Positions 16,903 through 23,957 of a stretch of DNA of 64,000 bases are shown here, piece after piece. The notes under the pieces were generated by a model. That model did no database searches. It was given only the letters and a program-made list of their open reading frames with translations, and was not told the origin of the DNA. This stretch comes from a virus, in the IMG/VR virus record IMGVR_UViG_3300017991_000092, positions 16,833 to 80,832 of that record. One strand, given 5' to 3'. Numbering within the stretch: the stretch's first letter is position 1; each line of letters starts with the position of its first letter. Made by a program: the position numbers and the translations under genes.

Positions 16903-19392
16903 ATGGAAGAGATTGTTATGAATCCATACTTTGCCAGCTTGGTAATCTCTGATGAATCAAGCGACACTTCAGACAAAACTAAAAAAACATTCACTCCATT
17001 TAAACGGCTTAAATTGATAGATACGCCGGACTTTTTTCGTGGAATGAATGGTACCCACATGGAGAGGGAAATTCTTCCGAGGAATTGCAGAATTGTACAT
17101 GACCTTCCCAATACCAGTGAGAAAATAGTTGTTATTGAGGAAGAGCCGGGTGTCCGGAATCTGAGATTTGCTGTTGGATTCCAGGGGACTTTAGACTCGC
17201 TAAAAAATGCTGGTTATGATGATATGTACCAGTATCTCAGCGAAAATGTAAAGAGTAGAAATGGAGAATATACCTTGCAGGTGTCAATGCCATTTGTAGT
17301 AGTGGTTATGTTTATTCAAAACTACATTGCCACTTCAGTGCAAGTATTCTTTCGAATGCGACCCCTTACAAGTTATTCTGATTCTCTGTACTATGCAAAC
17401 CTCCTCAACATTCCAGACAGTCAGTATATATGTCTTGGTAATCGACCCCCAAGTTATCGTGAACCAGATAATCTCTATGATGCTTGTACTATTGAGCTTG
17501 AAAGATTCTGGAACACAGCATATAACATGGATTACTACCACAACTACAAGATGTATGAGCGGGATGTTCCGGAAGTCTGTAATCCGCTTGTGTGGCATTA
17601 TAATACTGTGATTGATCCCATGTTTATCTACACAGTTCCGTGGATCATCTATCCTAAAACGATAGGTGAAACAATAGATGATATGGCGGGTGGTAGAACA
17701 CAAGGAATCCCATCATACGACAAACTAAGGGAGATATTCTATCGACCAATCAAAGCACAAACAAGACACAAAACCCACTATAAAAATACAGCTCAAGAGT
17801 TAGCTATTAAAAATAGTTACCTTTGTGTTGGGGATAACATTACAATAGGAAAGAAAGAATACATTGTTGCATCTTTTGTCGGTACTCCTGGTCATAGACC
17901 TACGAGGGTAATCCTACAGGGTGCTGATGGGAAAACGACAGAAGTATCCATTACACAAAAATTCAAAAATGAAATCCAGAAGCAGAGATCTGCATCGAAA
18001 GAAGTCAAGTCGGTTCAGATTGGTGATCAGAAGATCAGTACCAATGACTTGATTGTGATCAAGTCAAGATATGCTGGAAAGATTTTTAAGAAGGTACATG
18101 TAATTCGAGTCGCCAGAGATGGTAAAATAGAAGCAAGACTTGGTAGTGATTACTATCTTCTTGAGAATTTGGAATTCGATGTTGTGGATATGTCTAACGT
18201 TGAAGTTAACGGGATTAAGGTTGACGCAAATAAGACCTATGTTATCCTGAAAGCGGATTATGGTCAAGGTCCTACGTTCCAAAAGTATGACGTAAAGCTT
18301 GACAGTTTTGATTCCAATGGGGCTAACATGAGAGCCTTGTTTAAGAATGTTATGACCGGAAGTAGGATTGCAATTGATCTAAATCCAACAGGTACGCCAG
18401 TATATAAGTTGTCGGATAGTAAAGACACTTATATAACACCTCCTGTATTTAGATATGCCGACTCTCTTGTAACCAACTGGAAAGACGGTGGTGTTGATGG
18501 TTATGGTCTCATTCCTGGTGAAGGAATAGTGGCCTACGATGGCGGTGGTTATTATAGAGATTATAAAAGGACTACCGCAAAGAGTAATATCCTGAGCGAG
18601 GATAAAACTGAGATTCATATTCCTAGCTTCGATGGAGATATTTACTTCAAAGTTGGGGATGCTGTAGTTCATGCGGACTGGAACAATCCTGAGAACATGT
18701 TGAAAGTCTGCACTATTGCTCTGTTTAAAGAGCAACTTGGGTCGTTGTATATTGTCATGACGACTCTTGATGGAAAAGAAGTATTTGAAACCGAGTTCAT
18801 TGATTTTGAACGAGGACGGATCAGACCTGGTACTGTCCGACACATTGTAGCAAAATGGGATAAATGGAAAGCTGGTGATAAACTTAGAGCAAAAGTTGGT
18901 CGTATTCCAGCATTTCCAAAGAAGGATGTCAACACAATCGTTGGGTTCTTACCTGATACAGGTAGAGATATCCCTCAAATTTTGATGTCAAACGGGTGTA
19001 CCCTCTGGATGGACGAAGAGACGATGAACAACTTTGAAGTCCTTCGTAGGGGAACAGCTGCTTGTGCAAAGCAGAAAAATGCTCCAATGCAACTGGACAA
19101 AATTAAGTGGCAACCGGGCGATCTGGTGGTAAGGGATGGTTCGATTGGAATGATTAACCGGCATGAAGGAAGACGGTCCTTGAGAGTGACTGTTACTGAA
19201 AGGAGGGCAGGCTTTACGTACAATTATCCAACAAGGAAAAACTTAGTCAGGTATGGTTTCCTGATACCAAGACGGACGCAACAACATCAATACATGGGAA
19301 CTGGATTTCCTGTATTTCCTAACTTCCATGGTTGGTATACTGTTGCGGAAAGGAGTCCAATGCATGTATCGGAGGACGTGAACAATGTTTAA
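16903..19392 (+). CDS. Large protein with putative E2-like N-terminal domain
   Basis: 829 residues. Residues about 120-215 fit the pattern of prokaryotic E2-like proteins of the PRTRC-B type: a hydrophobic strand PFVVVVMF, then RPLTSYSDSLYYANLLNI, then YICLGN with candidate catalytic Cys177, then ELERFWNTAYN. The long C-terminal part is beta-rich with repeated GD-containing segments (GDNITIG, KWQPGDLVVRDG) like SH3 or KOW barrels. It overlaps the JAB protease gene, which supports a joint pathway. The E2 assignment is by pattern only; the C-terminal part is unrecognised. Confidence 0.5.
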   Translation: MEEIVMNPYFASLVISDESSDTSDKTKKTFTPFKRLKLIDTPDFFRGMNGTHMEREILPRNCRIVHDLPNTSEKIVVIEEEPGVRNLRFAVGFQGTLDSLKNAGYDDMYQYLSENVKSRNGEYTLQVSMPFVVVVMFIQNYIATSVQVFFRMRPLTSYSDSLYYANLLNIPDSQYICLGNRPPSYREPDNLYDACTIELERFWNTAYNMDYYHNYKMYERDVPEVCNPLVWHYNTVIDPMFIYTVPWIIYPKTIGETIDDMAGGRTQGIPSYDKLREIFYRPIKAQTRHKTHYKNTAQELAIKNSYLCVGDNITIGKKEYIVASFVGTPGHRPTRVILQGADGKTTEVSITQKFKNEIQKQRSASKEVKSVQIGDQKISTNDLIVIKSRYAGKIFKKVHVIRVARDGKIEARLGSDYYLLENLEFDVVDMSNVEVNGIKVDANKTYVILKADYGQGPTFQKYDVKLDSFDSNGANMRALFKNVMTGSRIAIDLNPTGTPVYKLSDSKDTYITPPVFRYADSLVTNWKDGGVDGYGLIPGEGIVAYDGGGYYRDYKRTTAKSNILSEDKTEIHIPSFDGDIYFKVGDAVVHADWNNPENMLKVCTIALFKEQLGSLYIVMTTLDGKEVFETEFIDFERGRIRPGTVRHIVAKWDKWKAGDKLRAKVGRIPAFPKKDVNTIVGFLPDTGRDIPQILMSNGCTLWMDEETMNNFEVLRRGTAACAKQKNAPMQLDKIKWQPGDLVVRDGSIGMINRHEGRRSLRVTVTERRAGFTYNYPTRKNLVRYGFLIPRRTQQHQYMGTGFPVFPNFHGWYTVAERSPMHVSEDVNNV

Positions 19393-20563
19393 TGTATGGA
19401 TCAACGACGGTACAACTGAAATGCCTACTGACGATATTCTATATATCGTAGCGAAAGATGGGATATTCTTAAAGAAGAAATTAGGTTTCTTTGAGAGTAT
19501 TGCGAAAGTGGACCAAATGTCTATTTTGAAAGATGTAGATCCTTATGCGACGATGGACATTAAACCAATACCAAGAAAGAAATTTGCTCAAATCATTTCA
19601 TTCTATCGTGAAGTGGCTAAGCAATTTTCTGGTGAGGCGATGACCATTTTACATTATAACCCGAAACGAAAAAGGTTTAGAATTGAAATCCCTGACCAGG
19701 AAGTTTCGGGTGGTGGTGTTGGATGGGAAAGTTTGGAAAGCTACAAGGGTTATGTTCGAATCGGTTCAATTCATAGCCACAATCATATGTCCGCTTTCCA
19801 CTCAGGAACGGATGATAACGACGAATTCAATTGGGATGGAATTCATATCACGATTGGAAAAGTCGGGAATCCAAATGTTGACATTTCAGCGTCATTAGTG
19901 TTTAACGGAACCAGGTTCATGATTGACCCATGTGATTATGTAGAAGACTTGGAAATGGTAGAATCCGAGGCTTCATATGTAGGTCCAAAGACCTATAAAT
20001 GGGAAGGTAATAAGCTGGTACCAGCAAACGACGCTGCTAAGAAAACAGTTACATTAGGATATCGAATCAAAAATGAAAGGGCTAAGGAAAGGAAATTCCC
20101 TTCTACCTGGTTGAAGAATGTGAGTAAATGGATGCCGAGAACTCAACCAAATCAGGGAATTTATTCAGGTGGTGTCAATGGTATTGTTGGACCGGCTCGA
20201 CAACCATGGCAGCATAATCCACATGGAAATCCTTATTGGGGAAGGTTCCATCAAGGTCGTCATAATGGTCGACAAGCTCTCTTGAGACGACAATTTAATA
20301 CAGGAAATAATCATGATCAGGTCGCTGCTCAGGAAGGAGTCAGTTTTGACACAGCTTATGAACCCGGGGATCCAATGGATTGGGATCCATGTGAAAACTG
20401 TCCGTATTGCAACTATAAATCCAACCAGTTGCTTATGGATCTTATTAACCAGTTGGATTTGGATGAGGACCAGTTAGCACAGCTTGGGCTTACTGAAGAA
20501 GAAGATGACAATCCATTAGCGGGTGAATACGATGGAGGTGAAGTGTATGTTGGGGGACCGTAG
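19385..20563 (+). CDS. JAB/JAMM metalloprotease (putative deconjugase)
   Basis: A JAMM motif is complete: Glu84, His130-x-His132, Ser140-x-x-Asp143 within GSIHSHNHMSAFHSGTDD. JAMM proteases cleave ubiquitin-like proteins from targets or trim their C-termini. After the JAB domain come a Gly/Asn/Arg-rich stretch (residues about 255-320) and WDPCENCPYC, a possible metal site. Its neighbours are E1-, E2- and modifier-like genes. ATG 19385 overlaps the previous gene's end. Confidence 0.85.
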   Translation: MFNVWINDGTTEMPTDDILYIVAKDGIFLKKKLGFFESIAKVDQMSILKDVDPYATMDIKPIPRKKFAQIISFYREVAKQFSGEAMTILHYNPKRKRFRIEIPDQEVSGGGVGWESLESYKGYVRIGSIHSHNHMSAFHSGTDDNDEFNWDGIHITIGKVGNPNVDISASLVFNGTRFMIDPCDYVEDLEMVESEASYVGPKTYKWEGNKLVPANDAAKKTVTLGYRIKNERAKERKFPSTWLKNVSKWMPRTQPNQGIYSGGVNGIVGPARQPWQHNPHGNPYWGRFHQGRHNGRQALLRRQFNTGNNHDQVAAQEGVSFDTAYEPGDPMDWDPCENCPYCNYKSNQLLMDLINQLDLDEDQLAQLGLTEEEDDNPLAGEYDGGEVYVGGP

Positions 20564-21242
20564 AATCAAAATTGTTGGATTGGGCGGAATCGGTTCTGCA
20601 TTATGTGATAACCTATGCAGATTTCTAAACCATCAACCCACCCGCTGTAGACTTGTACTAATTGATGGTGATGACTACGAGATTAAAAATAAAGCTCGCC
20701 AGTCATTTAATCAGTTGGGAAACAAGGCGAGGGTAAAATGTACAGAAATGAGATTGTCCCATGAGAATATCTCGTTTGACGATGTTGCTGAATATCTAAC
20801 ACCGTCAAATATTGGGGAGTACATTCAAGAAGATGACGTTGTGTTTCTGTGTGTAGATAACCATAAAACGAGAAAAGTGGTTTCTGATCATGCAAAGACA
20901 CTTGAAAACGTTATTGTGATTTCTGGTGGTAATGAATACACAGACGGAAATGTGCAAATCTTTATTAGAGAAGGAGGTGAAAATAAAACACCGTCGTTGT
21001 CAGATTACCATCCGGAGATCGCCCACCCTGGTGATAAGTCACCAGATGAAATGAGCTGTGAAGAGTTGGCGAACTCTGAGCCACAATTGTTATTTGCAAA
21101 TCTTTCTGTGGCTACAATTATGTGTTGGACTTTCTACAATATTCTTGAAGGAAAGTTGGCGCAGAACAGCTCAGAAGTATATTTCGACATGTTGAAAATG
21201 AATACGCTAGCAAAACAACGAAAACCTAGAGCTCAAAAGTAA
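20547..21242 (+). CDS. ThiF/E1-like adenylating enzyme (1)
   Basis: About 231 residues. Nucleotide-binding GLGGIGS (residues 11-17), then LIDGDDYEIKNKARQSF, the usual ThiF/E1 pattern of acidic residues followed by N..RQ. VFLCVDNHKTRK corresponds to the E1 D-N-x-x-x-R segment. Such enzymes adenylate the C-terminus of a ubiquitin-like protein. ATG 20547 is chosen for GGAGGTG 6 bases upstream. The modifier gene follows immediately. Confidence 0.85.
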   Translation: MLGDRRIKIVGLGGIGSALCDNLCRFLNHQPTRCRLVLIDGDDYEIKNKARQSFNQLGNKARVKCTEMRLSHENISFDDVAEYLTPSNIGEYIQEDDVVFLCVDNHKTRKVVSDHAKTLENVIVISGGNEYTDGNVQIFIREGGENKTPSLSDYHPEIAHPGDKSPDEMSCEELANSEPQLLFANLSVATIMCWTFYNILEGKLAQNSSEVYFDMLKMNTLAKQRKPRAQK

Positions 21243-21257
21243 GGAGGATTGAAACAA

Positions 21258-21740
21258 ATGGGTACATTTAAAAGAGAGACATTGGAAGCTAAGACGGTTG
21301 TGGAACTCAGGGACATTCTTCGCAAGAAACAAATTAAAGGGATGATGAAGAAACCCAAGAGACAAATTATCAATGCGATCATGGATTCCCAGAAGGGTGC
21401 GGTTCCTGCAGCTGCAGTGGCGAAACCTTCCAAAGCTTCTCCCAAGTCCACTGGACCGGTTACCAAAATGTCTCTGACAATGGACAGTGAATTGACGAAG
21501 CCTGGTGCTCGATTCGGTAACAGAACCAAGACGACCGTCCGTGTTTCCTGTGGTGCTTCTTCTGGTGACTTTCCGGTTTGCGGTAAGAGCGTCGGCGCTG
21601 TTGCGAACTTCCTGCGCGAAGTCCTCAATGTCGATAAGCTCGCTGAGGGTCTTGTCAACGGTGAAAAAGTCTCTGAGGACTATGTTCTCCGTGAAGGGGA
21701 TACCCTCGAATACATCAAACCTGCTGGCCGCAAGGGCTAG
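21258..21740 (+). CDS. SAP domain plus ubiquitin-like beta-grasp modifier
   Basis: 160 residues in three parts. Residues 9-42 fit a SAP DNA-binding motif (TVVELRDILRKKQIKG...). Residues 45-85 form an Ala/Pro/Ser linker. Residues about 88-156 fit a beta-grasp fold, and the chain ends in GRKG, close to the Gly-ended tails of modifier proteins. Codon usage differs sharply from neighbours, with many C- and G-ended codons, as in highly expressed genes. GGAGG precedes ATG 21258. It is the likely substrate of the E1-like enzymes. It lacks a terminal Gly-Gly, so trimming or a variant tail is assumed. Confidence 0.6.
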   Translation: MGTFKRETLEAKTVVELRDILRKKQIKGMMKKPKRQIINAIMDSQKGAVPAAAVAKPSKASPKSTGPVTKMSLTMDSELTKPGARFGNRTKTTVRVSCGASSGDFPVCGKSVGAVANFLREVLNVDKLAEGLVNGEKVSEDYVLREGDTLEYIKPAGRKG

Positions 21741-21750
21741 AGCGTAGTTA

Positions 21751-21776
21751 GTGGGGGTGGGGAAACTCACCCCCAC
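21751..21776 (+). terminator. GC-rich hairpin after the modifier gene
   Basis: Perfect 9-bp stem GTGGGGGTG/CACCCCCAC with an 8-base loop, directly after the modifier stop. No U-tract follows; CCCGGAGG of the next gene comes at once. It may be an attenuator or an mRNA 3'-end stabiliser rather than a classic terminator. Confidence 0.5.
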
Positions 21777-21793
21777 ATCCCGGAGGTGAAAAC

Positions 21794-22333
21794 ATGGAAG
21801 AAGAAGTTCGAGTGGTCGAGGAAACTGATGAGCACTATTTAATTGAGAAGTTAGATGGATCAATGGTGAAGGCTTATAAGATTGACCAGCGAGATATTGT
21901 TGCGGCTCATATAGCTGGAGTTAATAAAATCGCAAAAGCTTTAGAACCAAGAGATGTAATGCATCTCGTTCATCTTATTGAAAATATTCTGAATTTTGAA
22001 CCGACGATTTCAGAGTATTTGGATATGGCTACGAATCTTGGTAATGTTATTGGTGACCTCTACGATAGAGTTGGAAATCCAAATCTTTTACATCATCCAC
22101 ATAAAAACATACACCCGGAATGTTATGGAACTGCACAGACTCTTAGAGATGAATGTGTCAAGCTGCTAAAGTTATTGTGGGAGGTGTTAGAAGAGCAAGA
22201 GAGAGGAAATCGTATTGGCGACGTGAGATATAGTGTAGCTGAAATGACCAGGATAGTACTTTATGTTGCTAACCATCAAATTAAGTTCTCAAGACAAAGA
22301 GAGTGTACATATACGACAACAAAAATCTCTTGA
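21794..22333 (+). CDS. Hypothetical protein inside the ubiquitin-like cassette
   Basis: 179 residues, mainly helical, with a His-rich stretch LLHHPHKNIHPECYG near residue 98. Not recognised. Position between the modifier and the second E1-like gene suggests a part in the same system; the evidence is only position. GGAGGTG precedes ATG. Confidence 0.6.
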   Translation: MEEEVRVVEETDEHYLIEKLDGSMVKAYKIDQRDIVAAHIAGVNKIAKALEPRDVMHLVHLIENILNFEPTISEYLDMATNLGNVIGDLYDRVGNPNLLHHPHKNIHPECYGTAQTLRDECVKLLKLLWEVLEEQERGNRIGDVRYSVAEMTRIVLYVANHQIKFSRQRECTYTTTKIS

Positions 22334-22373
22334 TTTATGAACCCGTTTATTATAGAAAGGGGTATTATGTGAA

Positions 22374-23264
22374 ATGGCGAATAGTATCGTTGTAATCGGG
22401 TTAGGCTCGCTGGGAGGTTTCTTTGCAGAAAATATCTCAAAGCTTGACGGGGTGAAACGCCTCATTCTTGTTGACCCGGATATTGTCGAGAAGAAAAATC
22501 TGAAAAATTCTATTTACAGAAAGAGAGATGTTGGAAAAGGAAAGGTTGATGCGCTTGCTGATATTCTAGAATTCAGTCTAGATGGGAGCATCGAAATCAT
22601 AAAAATCTTTAAGGAGTTTAAGGAGGGAGAGACACAACTACCAGAAGCAGATTTGGTGTTTGATTGTAGGGATGTTCTATGTAGCAGGGGTGGTTACATA
22701 GATGTGAAGATGTACATTTCTTTCCGAACGTTAGTCGTCGACTGTCAAAAACATGTTAATATTCCAAACACACGACGTGGAAGATATGTAGACCATGTTA
22801 CCAAGAATGATATTCGAAATGCAGCATTTAACGCATTTCTTCTAGTGTATAGTAAGAAGATTTATGATTTGATGCGACAACAGACAGTACATACAATCCA
22901 GTTGGACGATTATCGAGAAGGTGTAAACCAAAGTCTTGAGTTGGTACAGAGTAAAAATGACTTGGTATATGAAAGTCAGAATGGAGAAGAGAAATTAGTA
23001 AATCTCCATGAGAATCTAGTACCAATTCTTGAAGCCAATAAAAAACAGGATCTGAATGTGATTATTGGTGAAAAGCAAAATGTTTCACAAAAGTTAATGA
23101 AAATTCCATGTTCTGAGATGAGGGACCAATTCGACGTGATTAGGGTTTTCTCTGAGTTAGCAAGGAACATTCCATTGTCGTATGATAGGTATCTAATTCG
23201 AGTATTATATCTAAAGAAGGAAGGTATATATATCGAATTGCTACCCAGCACAGGAGCTGCATAA
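22374..23264 (+). CDS. ThiF/E1-like adenylating enzyme (2)
   Basis: 296 residues. Nucleotide-binding VIGLGSLGG (residues 7-15), LVDPDIVEKKNLKNSIYR and KGKVDAL follow the E1/ThiF pattern. Downstream, EADLVFDCRD replaces the usual acidic D-x-x-D-N segment. The C-terminal 120 residues are unlike the first E1-like protein. It is either a second activating enzyme or an inactive partner, as in heterodimeric E1s. Directly followed by an E2-like gene. Confidence 0.78.
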   Translation: MANSIVVIGLGSLGGFFAENISKLDGVKRLILVDPDIVEKKNLKNSIYRKRDVGKGKVDALADILEFSLDGSIEIIKIFKEFKEGETQLPEADLVFDCRDVLCSRGGYIDVKMYISFRTLVVDCQKHVNIPNTRRGRYVDHVTKNDIRNAAFNAFLLVYSKKIYDLMRQQTVHTIQLDDYREGVNQSLELVQSKNDLVYESQNGEEKLVNLHENLVPILEANKKQDLNVIIGEKQNVSQKLMKIPCSEMRDQFDVIRVFSELARNIPLSYDRYLIRVLYLKKEGIYIELLPSTGAA

Positions 23265-23265
23265 A

Positions 23266-23679
23266 ATGGGAGAACAATTCACAGTTGAGGTGAATAGTCC
23301 GATAGTCCCTGTTTCACTTATCTGGAATCAACAACTTTATGAGATTGTCGGCGTTCACCCAAGTTATGTGATGAATAAATATACAGTACACGTCGACGAC
23401 TCTAGAAACATTACGGAATTGTACATCTGGAACTCGTTCCACCCAAACGCAGGCAATGCAACCAATGAACAAGTTCCTATTTCACAACCGCCGAGAATGA
23501 GTAAGTTCTGTTTACCACCAGAGTTAATAGGAACTCATTTTGAGCTTCCTGATACTACTTACTTTTTAGAGCAATTTGTTCTAAATCGGTGGTACCTTGA
23601 TAATCCACATCACTATCCAAATCCTATCCATTACAAAACTGAACCAGACATAGGAGGGCAACATGTTGGGAGAATTTGA
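23266..23679 (+). CDS. Putative E2-like conjugating enzyme
   Basis: 137 residues. The order strand-strand, then WNSFHPN (His59-Pro-Asn61), a spacer, then KFCLPPELIG (Cys82) and a following helix with FVLNRWYLDNPHHYPNP matches the E2 fold pattern HPN...Cys...helix. Cys82 would be the thioester site. It is one base from the second E1-like gene stop. Family assignment rests on motif order only. Confidence 0.55.
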   Translation: MGEQFTVEVNSPIVPVSLIWNQQLYEIVGVHPSYVMNKYTVHVDDSRNITELYIWNSFHPNAGNATNEQVPISQPPRMSKFCLPPELIGTHFELPDTTYFLEQFVLNRWYLDNPHHYPNPIHYKTEPDIGGQHVGRI

Positions 23680-23956
23680 AAAAGCTCTTGAGCAAAGAGT
23701 TGAGAGCTTGGTGGACAAGCGAATTGAAGAACTAGACCTTGCGACAAAATCAAATGTCGAAGAAGAAATTGTTGCTCGGATTGAGGAAGCGGAAGATGAA
23801 TCTCTTAAAAAGATCAGGAGAACTGTAAGAGAAACAATTACTCAAGTAATTGCTTCGGAGATCAAGAGACACTTGATTTTCTTAGCAGAGAAATTGGACT
23901 CAATGCCTTTGGGTCCAAGAATTTCAAAAATCTTCAAAGAGTTGAAGGAGGAGTAA
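23663..23956 (+). CDS. Coiled-coil protein preceding RNA polymerase
   Basis: 97 residues, almost wholly charged helix with heptad-like Leu/Ile spacing. ATG after GGAGGGCAAC, overlapping the E2-like gene by 17 bases; the RNA polymerase gene begins one base after its stop. It could be a polymerase accessory factor. No family recognised. Confidence 0.6.
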   Translation: MLGEFEKALEQRVESLVDKRIEELDLATKSNVEEEIVARIEEAEDESLKKIRRTVRETITQVIASEIKRHLIFLAEKLDSMPLGPRISKIFKELKEE

Positions 23957-23957
23957 T

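Noticed and set aside
20523-20546. Upstream start for the first E1-like gene
   Set aside because: It would place the ribosome binding site GGAGGTG inside the coding region and add residues before the conserved first strand; ATG 20547 fits better.
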